A stretch of DNA of 64,000 nucleotides from Martensiomyces pterosporus. Lineage: Eukaryota; Kickxellomycota; Kickxellomycetes; Kickxellales; Kickxellaceae. Location: assembly GCA_025201845.1 (NCBI GenBank), contig MU603950.1:63709-127708 (forward strand). Direction: 5' to 3'. Position numbers and translations under genes: made by a program. The notes beneath the pieces are model-generated. The model was not told the origin of the DNA, did not search any database, and saw only the letters and a list, made by a program, of their open reading frames with translations. Numbering within the stretch: position 1 is the stretch's first letter; every line of letters begins with the position of its first letter. Positions 13,593 to 25,273 of the stretch are shown one piece after another.

Positions 13593-14685
13593 AGACGAAG
13601 AGTCCGAAGAGAGTAGCAGCGAGGCTGACGATGCTAAGACCCCTGCTCTGGCTGTCACGCGTGGATTCCAGTGGGGCGATGAGGATGAGGATGAGGAGCT
13701 TGATGCTAATGGCGCTAACGACAGTGATAGTGATGGATTCTCTGACGAGGACGGAGATGATGATGACGCCTCTCAGCACAAGAAGAAAGCCAAGCGCGCA
13801 AAGCCCCAGAAGGTCGCCCAGGATATCACTGGCGAGCTCTCCGAGCAAGCCCCGAAGGCCGCTGCTGACTTTGAGCGTCTTATTGTTGGATCTCCCAACT
13901 CGTCATTCGTGTGGCTCCAGTTCATGGCCTACTACCTCGAGCAGTCGGAGGTCGATCAGGCGCGTGCTGTTGCTGAGCGTGCTCTAAAGACAATTTCGCC
14001 TCGCGAGGAGCAAGAAAAGATGAACGTGTGGGTTGCGCTGTTCAACTTGGAGCACCGCTTTGGCACCAAGGAGAACCTGGATGCCGTGCTCAAGCGTGCG
14101 ATCCAGTTCATGAATCCCAAGCACGTTTACCTCCAGATGGCCAAGATCTACGAGAGGGCCGAGCAGTTCTCCCAGGCCGAGAACATGCACAAGATCGCCG
14201 CCTCAAAGTTCCCCGGCTCGTGCAAGGTGTGGGTCCTCTTTGGCCTGTTCTACCTGAAGAGCGGCAAGGTCGCGGAGTCTCGCGATCTCCTTGCGCGCTC
14301 GCTCAAGTCGCTGCCCAAGCGCAAGCACATCAAGGCAATCACTCAGTTCGGCCAGATGGAGTTCAAGCACGGCGAGCCCGAGCGTGGACGCACTGTGTTT
14401 GAGGGCGTCCTTGGAACATACCCCAAGCGAGTCGATCTGTGGTCTGTGTACCTGGACATGGAAACCAAGGCCGTGACCATGCATAGCCTCGACAAGGCGG
14501 ACAGCAGCGGCCGCTGCTGGGACACCACGCGCAAGCTCTTTGAGCGTGTCACGTCCATGAAGCACTCGTCCAAGAAGATGAAGTTCTTCTTCAAGAAGTG
14601 GCTGGCATTCGAGAAGACCCACGGCACCGAGGCAACTGTCGAGCATGTCAAGGAAAAGGCCCTCGAGTATGTCAACTCGCTCTAA
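8389..14685 (+). CDS. RRP5: rRNA biogenesis protein Rrp5 (PDCD11 homologue)
   Basis: Nucleolar RNA-binding scaffold needed for early pre-rRNA cleavages and for both 40S and 60S assembly, by homology to yeast Rrp5. The uninterrupted frame gives 2098 residues, longer than yeast (about 1730) or human (about 1870). The N-terminus is lysine-rich and nucleolar-like. It is followed by a long array of S1 RNA-binding modules from about residue 120 to 1685; clear examples contain phrases such as RIEDYGVFIKP and ERVTNVGCFISLG. A strongly acidic Asp/Glu/Ser linker lies at about 1686-1800. The C-terminal 270 residues are HAT/TPR-type helical repeats (SSFVWLQFMAYYLEQ, KVWVLFGLFYLKSGK, FFFKKWLAFEK). This S1-array plus HAT order is diagnostic of Rrp5. 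The start at 8389 is the first ATG of the frame. Fap7, another 40S maturation factor, is encoded later in the window. Confidence 0.96.
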
Positions 14686-15333
14686 AACGAGTCGTTTCTA
14701 TTCCCACTTTTCTACCCACCTGTCTGTTTCTGCTTCCCCCTCTTTCTTTCTCCGAAAAAAACAGTTCTACCATGGCCACAGGGCGCCCAGTGTCGGCGCA
14801 CTATATTAGAAGCACCCGCGACAGCAATAGTGTGGCTCTCCCTCTGAAAGGCGGCGGAGCTAACAGCAAGCGTGCCACTCAGCCCCAGCCTGGCTTCGTG
14901 CTAGACCGCTGCTGCTAGAGCGGAATGCCAGCTGCGCCACCATGCGGTAAGCACCGCCCAATTTAGTAGCCTGCATGTGGACGGCCTCATTCCCGCTTTC
15001 GCGTATCTGCTGCTTGGGCTGCTTGGGCTGCTTGGGCTGCTTGGGCTGCTTGGGCTGCTTGGGCTGCTTGGGCTGCTGCTCCCTTGCCAGAAGAGCAATA
15101 GGGGAAACAAACAGATGCCTGCCTCGGGTTCCTGAGCTTTTTCTTTCTTTGTCTTGTGGCATGTCTGCCCCCATTTGTCGTCCTTTCTCTCCTTGCCACT
15201 CTCGCCGCTTCCACATACCTTTTATTGCTGGCTTATTATCGATACTTCTCCAGCTTTTCCTGGGCCTGCAGCAACCAGCCTATATCGAGGCTGCTTTTTC
15301 TCTCTCAAAGCGCATATCCCGCTCCTTGGCAAT
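14686..15333. other. Spacer between RRP5 and the Rho GEF gene
   Basis: This 650-bp spacer contains a CT-rich stretch just after the RRP5 stop, a 48-codon ATG frame at 14772-14918 that I do not trust, a 9-bp tandem repeat at 15011-15077 and a pyrimidine-rich leader before the Rho GEF start. No TATA consensus was noted. Confidence 0.5.
15011..15077. repeat. 9-bp tandem minisatellite, about 7.4 copies
   Basis: The unit TGCTTGGGC is repeated seven times without mismatch (15011-15073), followed by a partial copy. It lies in the leader region of the Rho GEF gene. Because the unit is 9 bp it gives repetitive peptides in all frames, which explains several spurious open frames here. Confidence 0.95.
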
Positions 15334-18300
15334 ATGATCACACGACCGGGGAAGAGCCAAGGTCCCAGCAGCCAAAAAAGCAGCGCACAGGTGATGGGCA
15401 TGCTCGAAGCCATAGCTATGGATCCATCAGCCGAGTATGCATATAGGGCTGGCGTTCCACAGCTACGTCGGCGCAGAGCTGTACAGTACACTGCCACGCA
15501 ACCCCGGGCTGCAGGTAAGGTGCAGCCGAGAAAGAGCTAGAATCAGCAGTGCTCTCTGAATGTTTTGTTCGATGTCAGCACCGGTAGATGGCGCATGTGG
15601 GCGACGCTGCCTTGGCAGTAGCTGCTTGGTCATAGCCACTGCTACCCGCTCCATACTCATAAACAAAAAGAGAACAACACAAGCACTACTGCTAATTGCG
15701 CTCCCCAACATTTGCCTGGCATTCCCCGTCTTTTTGCTACATTGTCCCCGATGCTGTTGCGCCAACTGTGATCACCGCCGCATCCTAATAGCTGGCTTGA
15801 GCAGGACTATCGCAGGCACGCCGACTGGAGACACGGTGCATCAAACCAGCCCAAACATCACCTCCGAACAGAAGCAACAGCAGATACAGCCTGTCTATCA
15901 GCCACGACATCGGTCGCAGCAGCAGTTCCCAGATAGCATAGATGTCGAGTATTACGTGGATGATTTGCTCGCTCAGGCCTCGCAGCCAACTCAGCACGCC
16001 GAGGCTGCGGCAGCCTCCTGTGCACAACCAGAAATGTGTGCTGACAATACTAGCAACGACGACACAAGCGATGAAGAGCTGTACCTGCGTCGCGTATCTG
16101 TGCTCTACCATGAGCTGTGGTGCAGCGAGTGGATGGACCGCCAGCTTTCCAGCGATGGGCTGCCACTTGATGGTGGCTCAAAGCGCCCATCAGCCATAGC
16201 CGCCAACGAGGAGGTCATCGGTAGCACCAACACAACAGATAGCATTGGAATCGCCAGCAGCCGCAGGGATTGCTCGGCAGAAGCGCTAGCATCAACAACT
16301 AAAGAGCCAACATTGACGGCAGAAACGGTTGCGACAATCGGTGTGGGATACAATGAACCTCAGTCAAACGCCGACGTGGCAGGAGCTGCTTGCAGCACAG
16401 TATTCGAGAGCCAGTTGGCCTCACAGGCTGAGACTGCTGCCAGGCAGGAAAGCACTCCTGCAACAGGTGCTGCTGTCACAGGAAATAACAGGCTGGCTCT
16501 TGTGTCCTGCTTCACGCCCCCTGACCTGGCCGACGCTCTCATTGGAACCGTGCACCGGCTCGAAGATGAGTGCACACTTTTGCAGCACAAGCGATGGAGC
16601 GTCGTCAAGGAGCTGGCCACCACTGAAGCGCATTACTTACGCGACCTCTTGCTTCTGCGGACGGTCTTCTTTGAGCCGCTCTCTGGAACAGATGGATCTG
16701 GCCTACTCCGCAGCGAGGATGCCCGTGCCATCTTTGGCAACCTCGACGAGGTCATTGACTGTGCTCGCTCGTTGGTTGAGTACCTCACGGTTGCTGTTAT
16801 ATACGAGGCAAATCGATGCCTTAGCTCAGGCAACGACGAGGCGCACAACGACAACAGACACACAACGAGCGGTAGCGTTTTGGGCAGCAGGGCAGACCAG
16901 CCACCAAAGTGGAAATACCCTAATCGGCCAGTGTCCCAGCCCGAAGCGCTTCGTATGGACAACAGCGCCAAGTCGAGCGGCGTGGGTTTGCGGAATAGCG
17001 CGTGGGCCGATATCTCGATAGCACAGGCGTTTCTCTTAACGTCGCGGCGCATGGAAAAGGTCTACGCGCAATACTGCCGAAACTTTGACGCTGCCAACCA
17101 GCGTCTGATTGACCTGAAGAAATCTGCATCGTCTGCGTCGGGGGGCGGCGCGTCAACACCAAATACAATGCCCGCCACACCAGTGACAGGGTATCGACAA
17201 TCGGCTGCTAGCTCGCCGTTTGTCGAGCACCACAAAGGACGGCGGCAGTCAAACAACAACAACAGCAGCAGCAATAACAACAACAGCAACAACAGCAACA
17301 ACAACAACAACAACAACAACGGCAGTAGCAGTAGCAGCAATAGCAATAGAGTAAGTGGCGTAAATTTTGGCGGCGGCAGCAAGGGCAACCAGCTGGATCT
17401 GAGCGACCCAGAAACCATGTATGCCATAGTGGTTTACCAGTTTATCTCGGACCAGTCGCAGTTTCTCGCCGGCAAAACAACCAGCTGGGATCTGCCATCC
17501 CTACTTATCAAGCCAGTGCAGCGGATTCTCAAGTACCCACTTTTGCTAAGAAGTCTGCTCGGTCTGACGTTGACCCGCACATCTGATCGAAACCAGCTTG
17601 AGAGGGCAGCTCAGAGCATCGAGTACATCGCCGAAGCCATCAACTCCGGGAGCAGCAGCGGTGGTGCTGTTGCTGCTTCCTCAGGTGCCAGCGGCAATGT
17701 TCGCGTATCCACTGCGACTACTGCATTGGTGAGCTCAATGGCGAACGACGACAGCCATAGCCGGATAACGCGAGAAATACGCCGCGTTCTGCGACGCAAG
17801 CCTGGAACAGTGGGCCGCCTAAGGGCAAGGTCTAATGCAGACAGCGCTGGTAAAGACAAGCAGCGTTCGTCACTCAGATCCAGCCGCAAGGCGAAAGACA
17901 CTGCAGTGCCAGATGAGCTAGACACAGCCACGGCAGATGGGCCGTCGCCCGATATCGAAATGCTGATTGAGCAGCACGAGCTCCAGCTGTCAGAGCTCAT
18001 CCGCAGTCTTCGCAGGTGGGAAAACGACTTGGGCTCCATGCTCTGCCAGCAAGTGACTATGCTGTCCCGATGGAGGGATTTTTACACTGTACCCGATGCA
18101 GAGAGCGACTGGGCATACCCTACTGCTGAGCCTCAAGCTGCAGGCAGCGATAGGCGAGCATGCTGGGAACTGCTCAATTTCGAGGAGATGCTGCGTGAGG
18201 ACTGCCATCATCCTCGCTTTGCGTGCAACCGACCCCGAATCCAGCCAGTGCTTCGCAGCAGCAAGTCGTATGGCCGGCTGCCCTCCCATGTACACGGGTT

Positions 18301-19816
18301 TGCACCCGATGATAGCCACCTAGCTGGCGCGTCACATATCAGCAGCCCATTCGCCAGACATTGCTCGAACATGGAACTTGGCCAAGCGAGCAGTTGTGGC
18401 GAAGACCCGGTGTGGAAGATGCGCAGAAAAGAAAACGTCGTACGGTACCATGCTGCTTTGGAGACCATCTACAAGACGCACTATCCGAACTGCCTGTGCA
18501 GCCCGCTGCATTCGCGCATCTACTCAGCCCTGAACTCGCTCCTTCAGATATATAGCGACGGCCCGCGGCGCATTCTCGGTCAGATCGCCAGGCTCTCGAA
18601 CCGCGACAGCTCATCTGGCACCAGCGCGAGCATTGAGCAGGATGAGGCACACGCAGCCAGTCTTGAGAGCGCGCTGCTGAGCGAGCTCCCACAGCTGTTT
18701 TACCACGAAAGAAAGGTTGTGCAGCTGCTTCAGCTTCAGCTTGCGTTACTTGAGCGCGACTTTTACAACCAGGTTGTGAAGGAGCTGTCGAGTGCCAGTG
18801 TCGGCTTTTTCCACGACAGGCCCGGGCTGGCTTTGCAAATGTCAGCAGCCGATACCGAATCGCCAAATGACCTAATTTCTCTCAGCCCACTGGCAGCCTA
18901 CAAACTGCAACCGGTGCACTGGGGTCGAGAGATTGCAGATGGGTACGAGAGGCGTGTGTCAGAGCGTGGTACAGGAGCAGGAGCGAAAGTGGCCCTGCCC
19001 TCTGCATCCGAGTGCCTGAGCAATATACAGTCGGGGTTGTACATGCTTGCCAGAGAAGCCGAAGGAGACAGCGTCCCACAGTACGTCGTCAAGGCACGGC
19101 GCCGCCGCAGTGTCTCAGATTCTATGGACGGAATTGATGGTGAAGTGAGCTGTGACAGCCTTGGCAGCTACGACACGGTTGAAAGAGACGAGAGCGCACT
19201 GCCTCTGCCGACCAGAAACAGCGGACTAGACGTGGCACTAAACCGGTATGCTACTACTCCAAATAACCCTTTTCCTGAGCCACAGAGGCAGCAACAGCAG
19301 CAGCATACCAATTCACCAGCAGCACCGTCTACTACCCCCAAGCCCAAGTTAGAAAAGACGTCGATGCTGGGTCATGCTCGCAAAAAGTCCAGCGGATTCA
19401 TTGAGAGGTTTTCACAGCTGAAATCTGGGATGCCAAGTCGCGAGAACTTGAGATTCTCGACCATGAAGTATTCGAGGCACGGCAGCGGCGATCAAGTAAA
19501 GCCGCGCGCGCCATTGGGGCTTGCGATAGATGTGTCTCCAAACGAAAGTGGGGAAGGCGATGCCGCGTATCCGCTCTTGCAAGCAGAAAGAGGCAGTGGC
19601 TCTCTAAGACCTGCACCTGGGGCGGGCGGAAACTGGCTAGACCAGAAAATGAGGTACGAGCCGTTGCCGCTTGTTGATTCGATCCGCTTCAGCCGTGGTT
19701 TTATTGACTCGACGTTCCAAAGGCTAAACTCGCCCGGGCCACTGGACACAGACACGCGCATGGGCTTCCCTGGAGTAGCAGACGAGGAAAGCGGCGAGGG
19801 CGACATATGTGGATAG
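15334..19816 (+). CDS. Rho-family GEF with DH domain and BAR-like region (Tuba/DNMBP-like)
   Basis: Predicted to activate Cdc42 or Rac at curved membranes. Two exons are modelled, 15334-15514 and 15816-19816, giving 1393 residues. The DH domain spans about 310-670: VVKELATTEAHYLRDL starts it, IFGNLDEVI follows, and SLLIKPVQRILKYPLLLRSLL is the hallmark helix. Two low-complexity insertions interrupt it, the second a poly-Asn/Ser tract at about 540-575. Residues about 775-1055 are helical and charged (LRRWENDLGSMLCQQ, LLQLQLALLERDFYNQ), fitting a BAR domain as in Tuba and related fungal DH-BAR proteins. The C-terminus is Ser-rich with basic patches. Exon 1 is inferred from a good donor (CAGGTAAG) and a phase-matching acceptor (CGCAG at 15815, CTAAT upstream); without it no ATG lies before the conserved region for a long way. 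An alternative acceptor at 15791 is also in phase. Confidence 0.82.
15515..15815 (+). other. Predicted intron 1 of the Rho GEF gene
   Basis: The intron is 301 nt and phase 1. The donor is GCAG|GTAAGG, the candidate branch site CTAAT is at 15785-15789, and the acceptor is CGCAG. The frame of the second exon also happens to be open through most of the intron, so a longer exon is not formally excluded. Confidence 0.65.
17251..17349 (+). repeat. AAC/CAA-type trinucleotide run encoding poly-Asn/Ser inside the DH domain
   Basis: This imperfect AAC/AGC/CAA repeat encodes a run of asparagine with interspersed serine, in frame. It sits between the middle and C-terminal helices of the DH domain and is probably a surface loop expansion. 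Confidence 0.9.
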
Positions 19817-21866
19817 TATATTGTGTAAATTTAGATACGCCAGGCAGCTGTGCCCTGGTACATCTAGTCCAACCACATCCTGCTAAGAATTTTGATGGCC
19901 AAGGTATACCAAAAAGAACCTGGGCTACCACTAGCATGCGACCGCTGCCATGGCCCATGCACGAGCAGTGAATACCTGCCGGCAACCAAAATTGTAGTGC
20001 GCAATTGCGTATTGGAGTGGACAACACAGCTTTGAGCAAGCGGCAGCGATGGGCTTGTCCCCTTATTCGGAGGCATCGAAGGTGGCGCCCAACCATCGCT
20101 CCACGCGGTGTTCTAGTATCTAATAGCGCCACATCCAGTGCGGCTGTGGACGCACTGCCGTCACTCGTGTTTTTTTTTGTTGCTATTCTTAGCTGCTTCT
20201 TAACGTGCTGAAGGCCCGAGTCTATAAATCGGCCACACGTGCTATTTAGTTGCGTATGCGCATCTGCAGAGGAAGACATGCAAGCGAACTGCTGGACACG
20301 CTGGTTTGTAACCGGCAGCCTCTTTGGCGGCGACACTGGGTTGCTGAATATCGAGCTGATGTCTTAGTCCCCAGCATTGACGGCTGGGGAGCAAGGTGGG
20401 GGGACAACAAAGCCAATTGCTTGATGCGGTGGATATTCATTTCTTGCACTATTTAGTCAGTAGGTCCTGCTGCCTGAAAGCCGAAACAATAGTAGCAAAA
20501 AAAAAAGTGAATGCTTGCTGCCTAATAAGTAAAACCGACGATAAAACAAAAACGTCTTGAATCAGCGACAACAACCGCTGCGCCTTCAAGCCGCTCAATG
20601 GAGGACTAAGAGCGCCTTTGCCCTGAAAGAGCAGCGCTGCTCTCCTCCAGAGTTCCAGATGTGATGTGCAAGTGATGCTGCGCTGGTGGGCCAAAGGAGC
20701 AGAACGCAGCCTGGCGAGCACAAGTGTGCAAGTGCAGTAGCCTTCAGGTTTCGGGATACTCGCACAGACACCGGGGCCCTTTTGCCAGATCATGGGCCAT
20801 TCTAAACGCAAGCCAGGTAGAGAGCGAGATGTGCTGCACGCGCGCTTCAGAGCAGAATGCACATGCTCTTCTCCAGTGGGAAAATGTGAGCAGCAGCAAG
20901 AGTCTATTGAAGGGCGTACGGCTTCCCACAGCAGAGAACACTGCATACTATTGAACTACGCCTTGCTGGCGCCTGTGAGGTGCAAAAATCTCTCCCCCAT
21001 GGCTCTCACAATACAGACGATAATGAGCGAAAAACATGCCAGCCAGCTGCTCTGCAGATGAAACTGGCACGCAATTCTAGGCTCCAGCTAGCTTCCTTTC
21101 ATGTTCAGGCGTTCACCATGCTCTACAAAGTAGCATCACACCCACGCCCACTTACACCCGGCCTGGCCTTTCGCTGTCCCGCCCGCCCCCTTTAAAGGCA
21201 AATGCCGTAGGACTATTCTCAGCCATCTGCCACTTTTTGTGTTTGAGGTACTCGTAGCCGCTGAGCTTCCACTCCCCATCCCACCCCTCCTTTTAGCTTC
21301 TTGTTTACCACTTTCCTCTGGTACGTTTCTCTCTGCTCTGCCACCCATTCCACTCTTTATTTCCCTGTCATTTTATTTTTCTATTCCAGCCACCTTTCCC
21401 CTCCTCTTTCCCTCTCTCCCCGTATTAGAGGCTGGCTGGGTAACTAAGTGCCTCCATTTTTCCTCACTCTCTCTAGACGCTGCCCTTCTGACGACCTTTT
21501 CCTCCTATATTTCCTAACGAATATTACGTGCATATATTTCATACGAGTCGCAGCTACTCCAGCATCCCTTTGGCGCTCTCCCTTAAAGACAGCTATTTTC
21601 GGGTCAGAATAGCAAGCAAGCAGGCGTGCATTCGGCTACTCTGATTTCATCCCCTCCCCTAGATTTTGCTTCGCTTTCTTGGCTGCAGCATCGACGCTAG
21701 GAGGTTTAGAGAGACCAACACTAGCTAGAGCAGCAGAATAGCCGCACTACTACAAAACAATTTAAACTCCGCCAGGCATTGCGTCGCAGTCTCTGTTTCC
21801 GCCTACTTCAGCACCACAGACACACCAGGTTCTTGCTCAGTGAGCTGGAAGTAGCAGCGACCAGCT
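19817..21866. other. 2-kb spacer between Rho GEF and NADPH oxidase genes
   Basis: No gene is supported here. There is a short A-run near 20500 and a long pyrimidine-rich stretch at about 21260-21500 that probably belongs to the NADPH oxidase promoter or leader. The open frames are short or lack usable starts, and none has a recognisable domain. Confidence 0.5.
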
Positions 21867-23918
21867 ATGCAATCCACCGACTGTATGCCACCAGCACTGC
21901 ATCGCTATCAGCAGCAGCCCCATGCAGAACAGCATGCAGAGCCACGGCCAGAGTCGCCGCCACCGCTGCAGCCGCGCAAATATCTGTGCCCCCCGATATA
22001 TCCATGCCACTACATGGTGCAGCGAGTAGGGCTAATGGGCATTTGGGCTGGCGGCCATGCCACAATACTCACATACTTTCTAATCAAGTACTCGCATGAC
22101 TTGACCGAGGGTCTGAATCAGGCCACGCAATACGGCATCCTGGCATCTGTAATGGGCATACTTTTGGCCATGTCGCCCACCTTTATTGGGCTGCTGCGCC
22201 GCACGCCGCTCAACAGCATTTTCACCTTCGAGAAGCGGGTCCATGCACACAAGTTCATGTCATACATCCTGTTTGCGTGGACCATTGCGCACTCCTCGCT
22301 TCACTACTGGAGCGGCGTAGGGTATGCGGACAGCATACACGCAACCCACTTGTTTATTTTCTGGGAGGACCGCTTGGGCATCACGGGCCAGCTTATGTGG
22401 ATGTTCTTCATGGTCCTCGGCATTGCTGCGCTGCCTGTTGTCCGCCGCCTGTACTACGAGGTTTTCTACTACATCCACCACCTGTACCTGGTCAACATTG
22501 TCCTTCTTTATCTGCACTCGGAAAACGGCAAGGCTACACGCTACATCACTGGCCCCCTAGCTATATTTGTGGCCGACTACCTATACCGCGCAGCACGCAG
22601 CTACCCGCTTATCTGGAGCAGGCGCGCACGCATCAGGTATATCAGACTCCACCCGTGCGACGTGGTTGAAATCGGGTTCGATCGGAAAGAGCTGCTGCAG
22701 CACACACGTGTTGGCCAGTACATCAAGATATGCGTGCCCGAGTTGGGTATCTTCCAGTGGCACCCGTTCACCCTGACGGCTACGCCCGACGAGTGCAAGG
22801 TTTTAGCCGACGGCAAGCCCCATGGCATTTGGCGCATACACTTCAAGGTAGCAGGCGACTGGACCCTGCGGTTCTCGCAGCGTCTCCACAAGGTAACCGC
22901 AGGCGGTGCCATTTACAACAACGTGTATGACCAGGAGGCGCGCATCGGCCGAGTCGTCAATGATGTTGTCATGCCGGAAATCATGCCCATACAGTGCAAA
23001 CAAGACGAGTGTGACGAAGAGTATATCCTCTCCTTGGCCAGCCGAATCGACTCTGCAGGCTCGGCTGGCGCCGTCGCTGTTCACGCTGATAGTGCCGAAA
23101 CCAGCAGTGGCGAAATCGCGGAGGATGCGGCTGCCGCTAGGGTTCTGAGTGAAGCGAGCAGTCCGATGGGCAGCGAGCAGGCATGTAGAGTGCCTCTGGC
23201 ACCGAAGAAGAGCGAGTTTGACGCAATGACGGCTCCCAGCAGCAACAACAGCACATTTGATGAGGCTTGGCTGGAGCCCCACGTCAACGACGGACAAGCC
23301 CCAGCACAGGCACAGGCCCGGCTGCCAACTATCCTTGTCGACGGGCCATACAATGCGCCAATGGAGACATTTTTTGAGCACCAGATCAACATCATTGTCG
23401 CAGCAGGTATCGGCATTACACCGTACATTGCGGCAATGGAGCGTGTGCTTGAAATGTGCGCTGGCAATATGCCCGAGCGCACCACACAGGGCACACGGGA
23501 TGACCTGCTCCCGCAGAAAATATACCTCGTCTGGGTGTTCCGCGATATGAGCCTTATGAGCATGATGATCGATACCATCCAGAGATTGCGCGATGACCCG
23601 CGTGCACGCGAACTAGTGGTGCCATGCTTATACACAACAGGGCACATGGACACTGAGCACCATACCACAGCGAGCGACGTGTTTGGCAAGCCCATGGTCA
23701 GGCTCTCAAATGGGATTCGCATCTCGTTAGGAAGGCCGCCTATTGCTCGCATGGTGTCCTATATGGCAGGCAAGCACGCCAACGCCAACGTGGGCGTATT
23801 CTGCTGCGCGCCAAAGGAGCTGACATCGCTCGTCCGCTCCTCGGTGCATAACGCGAATGCAGCAGTTGCGCACCAAGGCACGCATATGGTAATGCGCGCC
23901 GAGTGCTTCTCGACCTGA
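21867..23918 (+). CDS. NADPH oxidase (NOX / ferric reductase superfamily)
   Basis: Membrane flavocytochrome predicted to pass electrons from NADPH through FAD and two hemes to oxygen, making superoxide. The protein has 683 residues. Six membrane spans lie between about 50 and 245. Heme ligand pairs are visible with NOX spacing: His128/His142 (14 apart) and His204/His217 (13 apart). HPFTLT at 299-304 binds FAD and is followed by a VAGDWT motif as in gp91phox. DGPYNAP (from 492) and AGIGITPY (513-520) form the NADPH site, and a VFCCAPKEL-type motif lies near the C-terminus. There is no EF-hand, so it resembles NoxA/NoxB/NOX2 rather than calcium-regulated forms. An Ala/Ser/Glu-rich insertion at about 345-485 separates the FAD and NADPH halves and is unusual. 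A ferric reductase is the alternative, but the heme spacing and GDWT favour NOX. Confidence 0.88.
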   Translation: MQSTDCMPPALHRYQQQPHAEQHAEPRPESPPPLQPRKYLCPPIYPCHYMVQRVGLMGIWAGGHATILTYFLIKYSHDLTEGLNQATQYGILASVMGILLAMSPTFIGLLRRTPLNSIFTFEKRVHAHKFMSYILFAWTIAHSSLHYWSGVGYADSIHATHLFIFWEDRLGITGQLMWMFFMVLGIAALPVVRRLYYEVFYYIHHLYLVNIVLLYLHSENGKATRYITGPLAIFVADYLYRAARSYPLIWSRRARIRYIRLHPCDVVEIGFDRKELLQHTRVGQYIKICVPELGIFQWHPFTLTATPDECKVLADGKPHGIWRIHFKVAGDWTLRFSQRLHKVTAGGAIYNNVYDQEARIGRVVNDVVMPEIMPIQCKQDECDEEYILSLASRIDSAGSAGAVAVHADSAETSSGEIAEDAAAARVLSEASSPMGSEQACRVPLAPKKSEFDAMTAPSSNNSTFDEAWLEPHVNDGQAPAQAQARLPTILVDGPYNAPMETFFEHQINIIVAAGIGITPYIAAMERVLEMCAGNMPERTTQGTRDDLLPQKIYLVWVFRDMSLMSMMIDTIQRLRDDPRARELVVPCLYTTGHMDTEHHTTASDVFGKPMVRLSNGIRISLGRPPIARMVSYMAGKHANANVGVFCCAPKELTSLVRSSVHNANAAVAHQGTHMVMRAECFST

Positions 23919-25273
23919 GCAGATTGGAAATGGACTCAACTGCCATCAGCTACCTTTGTACGCCTCATGTTCTGTCATGTGTTTCTACCTTCGCTTTTAT
24001 CCTGCAGAGATGTTTCCTTTGTTTAAGTGAATCATTGTTATTCCTTTTGGATAGGGGCGCTGGATATTATCGAAGCATGAGGATGCCTATTTGAGCTGAG
24101 CCCAAAAGCAGCGGCTGGCCCAGAGAGAGCGGGAGCAGGCGACGTACATGCAGGCAGCACGTGTAGTCGTTGGCCACATGCTCCTATTGACTATCTTGCC
24201 AGTACACGGAAGTTTTTGTGTCTGGTTCCGGCGCGCATGGGAAAGACTGCCAATCCCTCGTCTTGCGCCCCCTACTCCCACAGAATATCGCTTGTGGCAG
24301 TAGACGATGCAGCCGATGCGCCAGCCTTTTTATCCTTTAGGCACACACTCCGGGTGCTGGTGCGAATGCAGCTGCAGATGCGGGGGATGAGAGCGAGGGT
24401 GCGGGGGCTCTGGTTGGTGGGAGATGGAATGTTCCTGAGTAGAACTGGCTTCGCAGGCAGAGCAGCGCTATTGGCCATGGGATATTAACTGGCGACTTGG
24501 CCTTGGTCTGGTAGAAGCGTGTCCTTCCGTGGTCTCAAACGTAAAACAAGGCGGACCGTGCCATTTGCGTGTTTATATATCCGCCGGGGTCTTGACCGCA
24601 ACGGAGCTGCAGTGGAATGGCTGGAGCCGGCATTGCACAATGGCACTGTATATCGCTGCTGCCCATGCGCCTGTGCCTGTGCCTGTGCCCATGCATACAT
24701 CGCTCATTTCATTTTAATTGCGTTGGGGAGAGACGTGTGGTATGTAGTCAGCAGGCCCTGAGCGCTCGAGTAGCTGCATCAACAGCAACAGCAACAGCCC
24801 GCCTTGGTTTACACTCACACACATACTCATCCTCAGTTCCCGGGCGCTGGTGCTGCCGCCTGGCTGCGACTCGCTTGCTGCTCTTCTGCCGTGTGGGCAG
24901 GGGAACAGCAACGATCCTCTCTTCTCGGCTGCCCTATAAGACGACGAGCACTGATTTCTGTGTCGCAGCCTGGGAGCACCGGAAGCTCCTTTACTTGCCA
25001 ATTGCCCCCAACGACCTCTTCTTCTTTTGGCTTTCCATAGGCCAACTCTCGGCTCAATTTATCCGTTATCTGGCTTTCCTCTCTACTGCTGCCTACCCTC
25101 CTCACGCCTTTACTATTACGCCCTGCCCACTTTGTTGTTTCTTAGTTAGACTATAAAGGACAAGGGAGCTGGCAGCACAACCACGCCAATTGCAAAGCCA
25201 CACCCAGCGCCGCTCTTTCCCCTTCCTCCAGCCTCTGTTATATACTGCTTCTGATAACCTTAGCACAGCTACA
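23919..25273. other. Spacer and promoter region of the symporter gene
   Basis: No gene is supported. The downstream half is CT-rich with a TATA box at 25152, consistent with a promoter and leader for the symporter. A GT/CT-repeat stretch at about 24665-24700 (CCTGTGCCTGTGCC-like) is low complexity. Confidence 0.5.
25152..25158 (+). promoter_or_regulatory. TATA box of the symporter gene
   Basis: TATAAAG lies 122 bp upstream of the ATG at 25274, within the CT-rich region. The position matches TATA-like boxes found upstream of several other genes in this window. Confidence 0.55.

Noticed and set aside
14772..14918. 48-codon frame with a good start context (ACCATGG) after RRP5
   Set aside because: Too short to support, no domain or signal, and it lies within 90 bp of the RRP5 stop, probably in its 3' UTR.
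3050..15815. Two introns of exactly 301 nt (RasGEF and Rho GEF)
   Set aside because: Their sequences are not similar and their phases differ, so the equal length looks like coincidence, and the Rho GEF acceptor is itself only a prediction.
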